From Oscillatoriales cyanobacterium (lineage in GTDB: Bacteria > Cyanobacteriota > Cyanobacteriia > Cyanobacteriales > Microcoleaceae): 32,629 nt of DNA. Below the pieces are notes generated by a model. The model was not told the origin of the DNA and ran no database searches. It saw nothing but the letters and a program-made list of their open reading frames with translations. Position numbers and translations under genes: made by a program. The stretch spans positions 1-32,629 of the forward strand of contig RDYN01000110.1 of assembly GCA_004293365.1 (NCBI GenBank), read 5' to 3'. This document shows, one piece after another, positions 25,580 through 32,629 of this stretch (positions are counted from its first letter, which is position 1; the number at the start of each line of letters is the position of its first letter).

Positions 25580-25858
25580 TTAAAATTCAAGATCTATCTC
25601 CATCGAAGGATCTATTCCACTTGAGTAAGTAATTTCAACAACATCGGCATTTACGTAGTAGAGAGATGGGCTATTAAGGCGACAAATGGCTTCAAGCCCT
25701 CTGGCAGCGGACAAAATAACAGGAGCGAGGCGCCAGTTATAAATATTTAGAAGCAACTGCCAAGTATAAAATATTATATGATTTATATAAAAAATAAAGT
25801 TTAGAAGCAGGCTCATCTTTGATTGAGTAAAAAAATAATCACAATTACCAATTAGCAA
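25580..25858 (-). CDS. Doubtful 92-aa ORF upstream of the LOV kinase, possible gene remnant
   Basis: The frame ends 12 bases before the longest possible kinase start. Its N-terminal half is A/T-rich and hydrophobic without a clear pattern. Its C-terminal half (ILSAARGLEAICRLNSP, then LYYVNADVVEITYSSGIDP) reads more like real protein. I recognise no family and see no ribosome site. It may be a decayed gene end; the interval 25568-25928 otherwise holds nothing identifiable apart from a HIP1 site (gcgatcgc, 25911-25918) shortly before purH. Confidence 0.2.
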   Translation of the reverse strand: MLIGNCDYFFTQSKMSLLLNFIFYINHIIFYTWQLLLNIYNWRLAPVILSAARGLEAICRLNSPSLYYVNADVVEITYSSGIDPSMEIDLEF

Positions 25859-25928
25859 ATTATCTACCTGCCGCCAGATTTGATATAGAATGTAACCTGT
25901 CTATTTTTGCGATCGCAATTTCAAACCA

Positions 25929-27473
25929 ATGGCACGTCTAGCACTTCTGAGCGTATCGAATAAAACCGGGCTAATCGACTTAGCGCGCAGTCTAGTAGAA
26001 GAATTTGAATTTGACATTATTAGCAGCGGCGGGACAGCAAGCGCCCTCAAAGAAGCAGGCATCCCAGTCACGAAAGTTGCGGAATATACTGGTTCTCCCG
26101 AAATTTTGGGCGGGCGAGTCAAAACACTTCACCCGCGCATCCACGGAGGTATTTTAGCGCGCCGCGATGTACCGGAAGACGTCGCAGATTTAACCGATAA
26201 TCAAATTCGGGCGATCGACTTAGTTGTAGTTAATTTGTATCCCTTTGAACAGACAATTGCCAAACCGGGTGTTACTCTAGCAGACGCGATCGAACAGATA
26301 GATATCGGCGGGCCCGCGATGCTGAGAGCTTCCGCGAAAAACCACGCTCACTTGAGTGTTTTGTGCAATCCCGAACAGTACAATACTTATTTAGCAGAAC
26401 TGCGGCAAAACGGCGGGGAAGCATCCTTAGAGTTTCGACAAAAATGCGCGTTAGAAACTTTTCAGCATACAGCTAATTACGATCGCGCGATCGCCAATTA
26501 TCTCAGCAGCCAATCCGAGCCAGAATCGAAGCTACCACAGGAGTTTAGCGTATCGGGAACCGAGCTGCAAACACTCCGCTACGGCGAAAATCCCCACCAA
26601 GCGGCCACTTGGTATCAAAGCGGAAATGCACCGACAGGCTGGACAACTAGCACCATCCTGCAAGGCAAAGAATTGAGCTACAATAATTTAGTAGATTTAG
26701 AAGCAGCAAGGCGGCTAATTGTAGAATTTCCCGAGACTCCCGCCGCCGCGATTTTGAAGCATACAAATCCTTGCGGTACAGCCTTGGGCTCGACTATTTC
26801 GGAAGCGTATCAAAAAGCTTTTGACACGGATTCAGTCTCAGCTTTTGGGGGAATTGTCGCCCTCAACCGCCCGATTGATGCTGCTACCGCCACGGCGCTA
26901 ACTCAAACATTTTTAGAATGTATTGTCGCACCGGGGTGCGAACCGGAAGCGGAAGAAATTATCAAGAAAAAGGCGAAAGTTCGAGTATTGATTTTGCCGG
27001 ATTTGAATCGAGGGCCAGCGCAAACTGTGAAAGTAATTGCAGGCGGTTTGCTGGTGCAAGAATCGGATAATGTAGTAGAAGAAACTAGCAAATGGCGCGC
27101 CGTTACCGAGAAGCAACCGACGGCGGGAGAGTGGGAAGAATTGCTGTTTGCTTGGAAAGTAGCGAAACACGTTAAATCGAATGCGATCGTTGTGACGCGC
27201 GATCGCACTACAATCGGTGTCGGCGCCGGACAAATGAACCGCGTGGGTTCGGCTAAACTAGCGTTGGAACAAGCTGGAGAGAAGAGTAAAGGAGCGATTT
27301 TGGCTAGCGATGGCTTCTTCCCCTTCGACGATTCGGTAAAAACGGCGGCTGAGGCGGGGATAATTGCGATCGTCCAACCGGGAGGAAGTATGCGCGATAA
27401 AGATTCGATCGCAGCAGCCAACCAACTCGGAATCGCAATGGTTTTCACCGATATCCGCCACTTCTTGCATTAG
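25929..27473 (+). CDS. purH: Bifunctional AICAR formyltransferase / IMP cyclohydrolase PurH
   Basis: The 514-residue product catalyses the last two steps of de novo purine synthesis: formylation of AICAR with 10-formyl-THF, then ring closure to IMP. The N-terminal MGS-like IMP cyclohydrolase domain shows SVSNKTGL, SSGGTASAL and GGRVKTLHPRIHGGIL. The AICARFT domain starts near RYGENPHQAA and has the catalytic Lys277-His278 in LKHTNPCGTA, AFGGIVALNRP and the C-terminal SDGFFPFDDSV and QPGGSMRD. Length and order are normal. The ATG at 25929 gives the standard MARLALLSVSNKTG start. It stands alone, with a palindrome cluster after the stop. Confidence 0.97.
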   Translation: MARLALLSVSNKTGLIDLARSLVEEFEFDIISSGGTASALKEAGIPVTKVAEYTGSPEILGGRVKTLHPRIHGGILARRDVPEDVADLTDNQIRAIDLVVVNLYPFEQTIAKPGVTLADAIEQIDIGGPAMLRASAKNHAHLSVLCNPEQYNTYLAELRQNGGEASLEFRQKCALETFQHTANYDRAIANYLSSQSEPESKLPQEFSVSGTELQTLRYGENPHQAATWYQSGNAPTGWTTSTILQGKELSYNNLVDLEAARRLIVEFPETPAAAILKHTNPCGTALGSTISEAYQKAFDTDSVSAFGGIVALNRPIDAATATALTQTFLECIVAPGCEPEAEEIIKKKAKVRVLILPDLNRGPAQTVKVIAGGLLVQESDNVVEETSKWRAVTEKQPTAGEWEELLFAWKVAKHVKSNAIVVTRDRTTIGVGAGQMNRVGSAKLALEQAGEKSKGAILASDGFFPFDDSVKTAAEAGIIAIVQPGGSMRDKDSIAAANQLGIAMVFTDIRHFLH

Positions 27474-27547
27474 GAATAATGCTTAGAAATTATCAATTGT
27501 GTAGCCTATTATAGGGATATAATGGTCTTAACTTAACCCGAAAGACC

Positions 27548-27655
27548 GCCAGGGACTTAAGTCCCTGGCTCATAGCGAAAGTCCTCTGAAGAGGACTAAA
27601 GAACTCATCAGTCCTCTTCAGAGGACTTTCGCTATTAGACAGGGGTTTTAACCCC
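27548..27655. repeat. Compound palindrome element after purH
   Basis: Three inverted structures occur in a row: a perfect 22-bp palindrome (27548-27569, centred on acttaagt); a perfect 26-bp inverted repeat (27572-27597 and 27610-27635) with a 12-nt loop, each arm itself foldable (gtcctctgaagaggac); and ggggttttaacccc (27642-27655). The outer flanks accgcc (about 27545) and ggcgga (about 27657) also nearly pair. Part may act as the purH terminator, though there is no T-run. Confidence 0.85.
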
Positions 27656-27742
27656 AGGCGGACTGTGGGTTTAACGCGATTGTTGACATCAATCAACACT
27701 GTTATATCCCTAACGAGTTCCCAGTTGCATATTTCAAAAATC

Positions 27743-28681
27743 ATGACTTACACTGAACAGCAAATTAAAGCCCAAGACATAAAAGTTAAAATCCTGCTCA
27801 CCGGCGGACATCAGTGCACCGTCATTCTCAAATCCGATACACCATTATTGCACAGCCTTGTCAAAGCATTAGTCGATCGCGCGCAACAGACAGTAGGTTT
27901 TTCCACATTATTTCAAATTCCCATAGACGACGGGCGTTCCAGCCTTTCCTTTCCCGCCGAGCACCTAATCGGATTAGTCACCGAACCCCCAATTTTCTTG
28001 CAGCAACCGCAACCGCAGCAGCCCGCAATCCCCCTAGAAATTCCCGCAGAAATTCCCGCAGAAATTCCCGCCCCCGCACCCGTAAATGACGATTTAATAT
28101 CTCGCTACGCCCAAATAGATAACTTTTTGACAACCGCAGAAAAGAACAAACTAATTAAATATGTTTTAGCCAAAGAATCAGAATTTGTGACTACCAGCAC
28201 CTCAACAAATGCCGAAGATTACCGCCGCTCCATGGTGCTCCACTCCTTCCCCGAATTCTCTACACTGATGGTGAATCGCATCAAAGCAATTCTCCCCGAC
28301 GTGCTGCGAAAATTAAATATTCCAGCATTTGCTATTGGTGACATAGAAGCTCAGTTAACTATGCACAATGATAACAACTTTTACAAACTTCACAACGACA
28401 GCGGCTCTCCCGATACCGCAACCAGATTTTTTACTTACGTTTATTATTTCAACCGAGAACCTAAGGCTTTTTCCGGCGGGGAATTGCTGATTTACGACAG
28501 CAAAGTCGAGAACAATTTTTATGTTGCAGATGAGACATTCAGAAGTGTTGAGCCTCGGAATAATAGCATTGTATTTTTTCTGAGTCGCTATATGCACGAA
28601 GTTTTGCGAGTTAGCTGTCCCTCGAAAGCTTTTGCTGATAGTAGGTTTACGATTAATGGCTGGGTGCGAAAAGCGGATTGA
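27743..28681 (+). CDS. 2-oxoglutarate/Fe(II) dioxygenase, prolyl 4-hydroxylase-like, with an N-terminal extra domain
   Basis: The product has 312 residues. Residues ~118-310 form a P4H-type double-stranded beta-helix: Fe ligands His217 and Asp219 (KLHNDSG), distal His285 (SRYMHEVL), and Arg301 (DSRFTINGW) as the likely 2-oxoglutarate anchor. SGGELLIYD and FFTYVYYFN are typical of the family. Residues 1-80 form a small alpha/beta-looking domain (KVKILLTGGHQCTVIL) that I do not recognise. A Pro-rich linker with a repeated IPAE unit joins them (~92-113). It probably hydroxylates a protein or peptide side chain; the substrate is unknown. The frame is open from 27665, but those codons adjoin the palindrome cluster, so I chose ATG 27743. 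The next gene, on the other strand, encodes an ankyrin protein, a known kind of hydroxylase target in animals only. Confidence 0.82.
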   Translation: MTYTEQQIKAQDIKVKILLTGGHQCTVILKSDTPLLHSLVKALVDRAQQTVGFSTLFQIPIDDGRSSLSFPAEHLIGLVTEPPIFLQQPQPQQPAIPLEIPAEIPAEIPAPAPVNDDLISRYAQIDNFLTTAEKNKLIKYVLAKESEFVTTSTSTNAEDYRRSMVLHSFPEFSTLMVNRIKAILPDVLRKLNIPAFAIGDIEAQLTMHNDNNFYKLHNDSGSPDTATRFFTYVYYFNREPKAFSGGELLIYDSKVENNFYVADETFRSVEPRNNSIVFFLSRYMHEVLRVSCPSKAFADSRFTINGWVRKAD

Positions 28682-28740
28682 GATGAGATTTGTGGGTTAA
28701 GTCGCATATCCCCAAGCCGGATAGGGTATTACCCAAGATA

Positions 28741-28899
28741 AGACGGCGGTTAAAACCGCGCCTACAAAAACAAAACCCGGATGGTGCGCGGGTTGAAGAA
28801 TGGATCGTTAACATGATATTTTTTTATTGACACCGCATTTTCCTCAGTCCGCGCACCATCCGGACATTGTTTGTATAGACGCGGTTTCAACCGCCGTCT
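28741..28899. repeat. 159-bp nested inverted-repeat (MITE-like) element
   Basis: The outer arms 28741-28773 and 28867-28899 are complementary over about 30 of 33 positions (agacggcggtt.aaaccgcg...). Within each arm cggtt..aaccg is itself a hairpin. A second, perfect 15-bp inverted repeat lies inside (28777-28791 and 28849-28863). The centre is A/T-rich and has no ORF. Related ends occur at 17945-17975 and at 32436-32465. Confidence 0.85.
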
Positions 28900-28952
28900 G
28901 CATCTACATCTGCATCTGCATCTGCATCTGCATCTGCATCTGCATCTACGTC
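28899..28952. repeat. tgcatc hexamer microsatellite
   Basis: Nine consecutive 6-bp units lie here: seven exact tgcatc plus tacatc (second) and tacgtc (last). The array abuts the nested inverted repeat and stops 16 bases before the ankyrin gene's stop codon. With that element it fills most of the gene-free interval 28682-28968. Confidence 0.9.
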
Positions 28953-28968
28953 TCCCGCGATGCGATGT

Positions 28969-30450
28969 TTATTCCTGAGCTCCGGCATTTTTGAGCAATT
29001 TCACGACAGTGGAATAACCTTTAAATTCAGCTAACATTAAAGCTGTATAATTTCCCGGATTTTTGTGATTTAACTCTGCACCAGCGGCGATTAAAATCTT
29101 TACTGCATCAGCATAACCCCGATGGGCGGCCCACATGATAGCAGTTGCGCCGGAATCATCGAGCAAGTTGACATCTGCGCCTTTTTCGACTAATATTTGG
29201 ACGATCGCCATATAACCGCGATCGCACGCCTTCATCAAAGCCGTTTTCCCCAAATCCGCCGGGATATTCGGATCCGCACCACCGTCAAGCAAGGCTTTCA
29301 CCGTCTCAGTATGTCCGTGAAATGCAGCCAGAGTCAAAGCCGTTTCCCCAAAGTTTTTAGCATTCAGGAAATCTGGGCGATTTGAGTTTACTTTTTGCAG
29401 CAAAGCTGATACGATCGCACTGTGACCGTGAACCGCCGCCACCAGCAAAGGCGTATCGCCCAACCGATTTCTCGAACCGACATGAGCGCCTCGATTTAAC
29501 AGCAATTCCACGACATCTTGACAGCCTTCAACCACCGCAAAATTCAACGCAGTTTCATCATCTCTGTCCTTAGCGTTGATATCGGCGCCAGCATCTAGTA
29601 ATATATGTGCGATCGCGCAATTTCCCCCAGCAGCCGCCGCCATTAAAGCCGTCCCGCCATCTCCACTTTTGACATTCGCATTAGCACCCGCAGCCAGCAA
29701 AGCTCGCACCGCATCCACATTACCGCAATCCGCAGCCAAAGTTAAAGCAGTTTCGCCCTCTTTGTCGGGAATTTCCAAATCAGCACCAGCGGCTAGCAGC
29801 GTCTCGACTACCGCCAAATTGTCCGCCGTAGCAGCCTGCATCAAAGGAGTTTTACTCTGTAGATTTTTAAGATTAACATCCGCAGCGCGATCGAGCAAAA
29901 CTCGGACAATTTTAGCGCTACCTTGACTGATAGCTGAAAACAGCATAGAATTATCAGCCACAGCACCCGCCTCAGCCAAAGCTTTTACAACAGCTTCGTG
30001 TCCCGACAAAGCAGCTATTTTCAAAGCCGAATCTCCATCTTTATCGCGGACATTCACATCAGCCTTAGCATCAAGTAAAAGCCGCACAACATTGATATCA
30101 CCTTTGAGAGAAGCAGCCATCAAAGCCGTACTTCCATCATCATTTTTAGCCTCAACATCAGCACCCGCAGCCAACAACAGCCGCATAACATCAGCCTGTT
30201 TGTGAGCCGCAGCCAGCATCAAAGCCGTCAGCCCAAAACGCCTGCTCGCGAGGTTGACATTAGCGTCATTGTTTAGTAAAATACGCACGATTTCCGTATA
30301 GCCCTTTTGGGCGGCAAACATCAAAGCCGTCGTCCCCTCAGAGTCTTTGGCGTTAGCGTCAACCCCCTTAGCGAGTAAAGCTTGGACGTGAATAATGTTG
30401 CCAGTCTTGGCAGCTTGGATCAATACAGCGTCTTGTTTAGTGGCAGGCAT
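28969..30450 (-). CDS. Ankyrin-repeat protein, about 15 repeats
   Basis: The 493-residue product consists almost wholly of ~15 ankyrin repeats of 33 residues (consensus TALMxAAxxGxxxVVxxLLxAGADVNxxDxxG) from residue ~5 to the C-terminus. The fifth repeat is shortened, and the eleventh has an extended loop (QKVNSNRPDFLNAKNFG). No signal peptide, membrane helix or catalytic domain is visible, so it is presumably a cytosolic protein-binding scaffold; the partner is unknown. ATG 30448-30450 is the natural start. It is divergent from the DUF4079 gene across 73 bases, which should contain both promoters. Repeats are diverged from each other, so there is no sign of recent expansion. Confidence 0.9.
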   Translation of the reverse strand: MPATKQDAVLIQAAKTGNIIHVQALLAKGVDANAKDSEGTTALMFAAQKGYTEIVRILLNNDANVNLASRRFGLTALMLAAAHKQADVMRLLLAAGADVEAKNDDGSTALMAASLKGDINVVRLLLDAKADVNVRDKDGDSALKIAALSGHEAVVKALAEAGAVADNSMLFSAISQGSAKIVRVLLDRAADVNLKNLQSKTPLMQAATADNLAVVETLLAAGADLEIPDKEGETALTLAADCGNVDAVRALLAAGANANVKSGDGGTALMAAAAGGNCAIAHILLDAGADINAKDRDDETALNFAVVEGCQDVVELLLNRGAHVGSRNRLGDTPLLVAAVHGHSAIVSALLQKVNSNRPDFLNAKNFGETALTLAAFHGHTETVKALLDGGADPNIPADLGKTALMKACDRGYMAIVQILVEKGADVNLLDDSGATAIMWAAHRGYADAVKILIAAGAELNHKNPGNYTALMLAEFKGYSTVVKLLKNAGAQE

Positions 30451-30523
30451 AAATAGTCTCTCATCCCGTATATTTGTACCGTCGCACGAGACGGACTTAC
30501 TGGTATGCTAAGTTTTATGAAGT

Positions 30524-31018
30524 ATGTTTACTAATCCTGAGAACACTATGAATCTGGAAATTCCGCAGTCTGTAAAAGTTTGGAGTCAATTCTTCCACCC
30601 AGTTTTAATGTGGGTATTGCTAGCAATCTCATTTTATGCTTTGTATCTGGGAATTCAAATCCGCCGTACCAGAAGTGCCGAAGGCGATGTCAAGAAAGAG
30701 TTAATCAAAGGCAAATTCAATATCAAGCACCACCAGATGGGCTCTTTGCTGCTAGGCTTGATGGTAACAGGGGCGATCGGCGCCATGGCAGTCACCTACA
30801 TCAACAACGGCAAACTATTTGTCGCCCCGCACCTAGTAGCAGGCTTGGGAATGACCGTAATTATTGCCATTTCAGCCTCCCTGACTCCGTTCATGCAAAA
30901 AGGTCAAAATTGGGCGAGATACACTCACATCTTCCTAAATGTGGGGCTGTTGGGGCTATTTGGCTGGCAGGCGGTAACAGGTGTAGAAATCGTGCAAAGA
31001 ATTATCAGTAAAATGTAA
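30524..31018 (+). CDS. DUF4079 family membrane protein
   Basis: The 164-residue product has about four hydrophobic helices (residues ~25-45, 75-95, 105-125 and 138-155). It includes FFHPVLMW near the N-terminus and KFNIKHHQMGSLLLGLMVTGAIGG-type and APHLVAGLGMT segments, with several His residues that could lie at the membrane. This matches my memory of DUF4079, found mainly in cyanobacteria and plastids; some relatives look cytochrome-b561-like, but heme binding here is a guess. A second ATG at 30548 (MNLEIPQSV) is equally plausible and would remove eight residues; neither has a Shine-Dalgarno. The divergent neighbour is the ankyrin gene. Confidence 0.75.
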   Translation: MFTNPENTMNLEIPQSVKVWSQFFHPVLMWVLLAISFYALYLGIQIRRTRSAEGDVKKELIKGKFNIKHHQMGSLLLGLMVTGAIGAMAVTYINNGKLFVAPHLVAGLGMTVIIAISASLTPFMQKGQNWARYTHIFLNVGLLGLFGWQAVTGVEIVQRIISKM

Positions 31019-31056
31019 CCGTTAGAGTACGATTCAGGACTTGCGCGCGGGTATCC

Positions 31057-31120
31057 AGAAACCGGGTTTTTCACGAAAATACCCATTGTAGACGTAAATT
31101 CTGCGAAAAACCCGGTTTCT
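31057..31120. repeat. Inverted repeat with agaaaccgggtttttc ends
   Basis: Arms 31057-31072 and 31105-31120 are perfectly complementary over 16 bases with a 32-base loop. It sits 38 bases after the DUF4079 stop and could act as a terminator hairpin or be a small dispersed repeat. Confidence 0.75.
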
Positions 31121-31136
31121 CTAATCGTAACAGTCC

Positions 31137-31197
31137 TAGGGTGTGTCGCGATCGACAATCCCTCGATCAAAATCGACAATCCCATAGCGACACACCT
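31137..31197. repeat. 61-bp inverted-repeat element, copy 3
   Basis: The ends tagggtgtgtcgc and tagcgacacacct form terminal inverted repeats. Length and layout equal the copies at 20696 and 20800, but the centre differs (two tcgacaatccc units). Compensating changes keep the ends paired (gtgtgt/acacac in place of gtgcgt/acgcac). Confidence 0.8.
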
Positions 31198-31256
31198 TGG
31201 TTGTTCAACAGTTGAATAAACAACCCTCTCTTTTACTTTTTCCCAACACTCGCAAA

Positions 31257-31311
31257 GTGCATCGCAATGAGATTCTCGATGGAATTCATAAATTTTTATA
31301 GCGGCGCACCA
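31257..31311. repeat. Possible decayed fourth copy of the 61-bp element, just upstream of the toxin-antitoxin pair
   Basis: The sequence starts gtgcatcgcaat and ends atagcggcgcacca, which matches the family ends (gtgcgtcgcaat ... atagcgacgcacc) with a few changes. The ATG of the antitoxin gene is 18 bases downstream, so the promoter probably lies in or before this remnant. Confidence 0.5.
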
Positions 31312-31328
31312 TAAAAAGAATCAAAGCC

Positions 31329-31811
31329 ATGCTAGAAACCCTCATCAACTATTTTGTTTGCGCCACCAAAGGCCACATCACAAAAACGCAATTAATCAAA
31401 TTCTTATATTTAGCAGACCTTTATGCTGTCAAATGGACAAACAAACAGCTTACAGACCTCCATTGGCGTTATTATCACTATAGCCCTTGGAACGAAAACA
31501 TAATAGTCGCCTTAAATAAAATGAATGGCAAAACAATAGTTCAAGAATTTGTGGGAGAAACCATATTTATCCGACTTGGTGCCGAAGCAAGTAATATCGA
31601 TGACTTAGAATTACCTATAGGATTAAAACTAATGCTGGAAAACATTCGCAGAGAATGGGCAGGCTCAGGACAGGATAAACTCCAAAAGTTACTAAAGTAT
31701 GTGCACAGCACCGCCCCAATGATTGAGATTAAAGATAGCCATCAACTAGAGCAAGTAGTGAGGCTAAATCTTGAGACAGAAAGACAAAAATTAATCAGTC
31801 AATTAGGGTGA
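31329..31811 (+). CDS. Panacea (DUF4065/SocA-like) antitoxin-type protein
   Basis: The 160-residue product has the Panacea-domain signature near its start: TKTQLIKFLYLADLYAVKW, then LTDLHWRYYHYSPWNENIIVALNKM, equivalent to the KLxYLAD...YxPxxxxL pattern of SocA/GepA-like proteins. The remainder is predominantly helical. Panacea domains are known as the antitoxin half of many toxin-antitoxin pairs with unrelated toxins. The ATG at 31329 follows a decayed repeat. The stop is four bases before the GTG of the next gene, so the two are translated together. A lone regulatory role is possible, but the gene pair favours a toxin-antitoxin function. Confidence 0.75.
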   Translation: MLETLINYFVCATKGHITKTQLIKFLYLADLYAVKWTNKQLTDLHWRYYHYSPWNENIIVALNKMNGKTIVQEFVGETIFIRLGAEASNIDDLELPIGLKLMLENIRREWAGSGQDKLQKLLKYVHSTAPMIEIKDSHQLEQVVRLNLETERQKLISQLG

Positions 31812-31815
31812 AAAC

Positions 31816-32430
31816 GTGGCTGGAAAAACACCTCGTCAAGGTTGGATTTATTTAGTAAATCCCCAGAAAATATCTGTTCGTTGCAAGCAAAATCACAATC
31901 ACATTTATGATTTAAGTCAAACAGGGAAGATTGAATGCAAAACAGTTGATTGCAATCGGATAATTAATTATAGCAGAGTTTTTCGGGGAGAGCATCATTA
32001 TCTTATTTGGACAAGCGACCAATTTCAAGATAACTCTAAATGCTTACAAACTTTTACGGTGATTCCCTTAACGTTCCAAGAAACCTTCAAAGGTTTACCA
32101 ACAGCGTATCCCATTAACTCGACCAGCAAAAATGGTCTCGATCGCAATTCATTGGCTTTAGTGCATCAGATATGTACTATTGATGCTAATTGTTTTAAGG
32201 ACTCCCAAGGGAATTGGTTTGAGCGAGTTGGACAAGTGGATAAAGGAGATAAGGAGTCGATAGAAGAACGTTTAAATTATTTTTTGAATCTTGAGGATAA
32301 TTCTAGTAATGATTGGTTGATGAACAATGTGTCTGTGGAAGTTTTAGAGAAAGTCTTTGATTATTTGCCGAAGGAGATGACGAAAAACATTGATTTAGAA
32401 AAAGTCATAAGCGATCTAGAACTATGGTAA
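31816..32430 (+). CDS. Divergent MazF/PemK-like toxin with a Cys/His-rich insertion
   Basis: The 204-residue product starts with GTG, preceded by agggtga. Residues 9-16 (GWIYLVNP) match MazF strand 1; 57-68 (RGEHHYLIWTSD) match the RP.lVlS strand; 80-86 (FTVIPLT) the V.plT strand; and ~110-150 (RNSLALVHQICTIDANCF...RVGQVDK) the S.v...Qi.tiD...lG.l segment. MazF/PemK toxins are RNases that cut mRNA or tRNA. Unusually, ~40 residues fill the strand 1-2 loop and hold Cys23, His27, His29, Cys41 and Cys46, a possible zinc site. About 50 residues extend the C-terminus (TKNIDLEKVISDLELW). The start is 4 bases after the Panacea gene. The toxin assignment is inferred from motifs and context. Confidence 0.65.
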   Translation: MAGKTPRQGWIYLVNPQKISVRCKQNHNHIYDLSQTGKIECKTVDCNRIINYSRVFRGEHHYLIWTSDQFQDNSKCLQTFTVIPLTFQETFKGLPTAYPINSTSKNGLDRNSLALVHQICTIDANCFKDSQGNWFERVGQVDKGDKESIEERLNYFLNLEDNSSNDWLMNNVSVEVLEKVFDYLPKEMTKNIDLEKVISDLELW

Positions 32431-32433
32431 GAT

Positions 32434-32629
32434 GCAGACGGCGGTTGAAACCAGGTTTATACAAACTATTCATCACCTCGATCCTAATATTGTTCAGATA
32501 AGACACGTTGTGTTTTTATAATAAACCCGGTTTGTAGGGGCGGGTTCACCAAAAATATCTGGCACAAACAAATAATATTGTAAACCCGCCCCCACCCAAC
32601 CGACCATCAAAATGTACCATTTTGTAGGG
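32434..32629. repeat. Partial dispersed repeats at the window edge
   Basis: agacggcggttgaaacc (from 32436) followed by ttatacaaac resembles the end of the 28741-28899 element. Further on, ggggcgggtt (about 32537) and aacccgcccc (about 32583) form an inverted pair flanked by A/T-rich sequence. No gene is visible. The last bases (ttttgtaggg) may begin another repeat that runs beyond the window. Confidence 0.55.

Noticed and set aside
25911-25918. gcgatcgc before purH as a specific operator
   Set aside because: It is the HIP1 octamer, which is scattered throughout this window in and between genes.
26903-27448. 181-residue minus-strand ORF opposite purH
   Set aside because: It is antisense to conserved purH codons and has no recognisable domain.

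Overview
The window looks like chromosomal DNA of a filamentous, probably non-heterocystous cyanobacterium (Microcoleus/Oscillatoria/Phormidium type). The evidence is the very frequent HIP1 octamer gcgatcgc, two adjacent tocopherol genes, KtrA/KtrB potassium uptake genes, a DUF4079 membrane protein, heptamer tandem repeats of the STRR kind, and many short palindromic intergenic repeats. No rRNA, tRNA, CRISPR array, prophage or transposase gene was seen.

Layout. 1-9781 (minus) is one giant gene. Its ~3238-residue product alternates TPR arrays with five GT9 (heptosyltransferase-like) domains and ends in a GT4-like glycosyltransferase; a rho-independent terminator follows at 1-37. 9930-12133 (minus) holds homogentisate phytyltransferase and gamma-tocopherol methyltransferase, two steps of vitamin E synthesis. 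12351-14511 (plus) is ktrB-ktrA, with a tiny leader ORF just before ktrA. 14772-15005 (minus) is a small membrane protein.

15669-20653 is a surface-glycan or lipid-linked-sugar neighbourhood: a polytopic GT-C-like membrane protein behind a near-consensus promoter, a SAM methyltransferase, a GT2 polyprenyl-phosphate-sugar synthase-like enzyme and, divergently, an EamA/ArnE-F-like four-helix protein. 21055-23407 is a two-gene unit of a DUF6671-like zinc-ribbon protein and a GlcD-type FAD oxidase. 23564-25456 (minus) is a PAS-LOV histidine kinase with an intact photoactive cysteine motif. 25929-27473 is purH. 27743-28681 is a prolyl-hydroxylase-like 2OG-Fe(II) oxygenase. 28969-30450 (minus) is a 15-repeat ankyrin protein. 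30524-31018 is DUF4079. 31329-32430 is a Panacea-domain antitoxin with a divergent MazF/PemK-like toxin.

The spaces between genes are unusually rich in repeats. They include a ggtgcgcattgcgcacc palindrome family, a 61-bp inverted-repeat family (three clear copies and one decayed), a tatagcggtt...aaccgctata MITE-like family (two copies), a 159-bp nested inverted repeat, a compound palindrome after purH and several microsatellite-like arrays. The best leads for new biology are the Panacea/MazF-like pair whose toxin has a Cys/His-rich insertion, the giant multi-glycosyltransferase, the LOV kinase, and a repeat element that ends at the start of the DUF6671-glcD unit.
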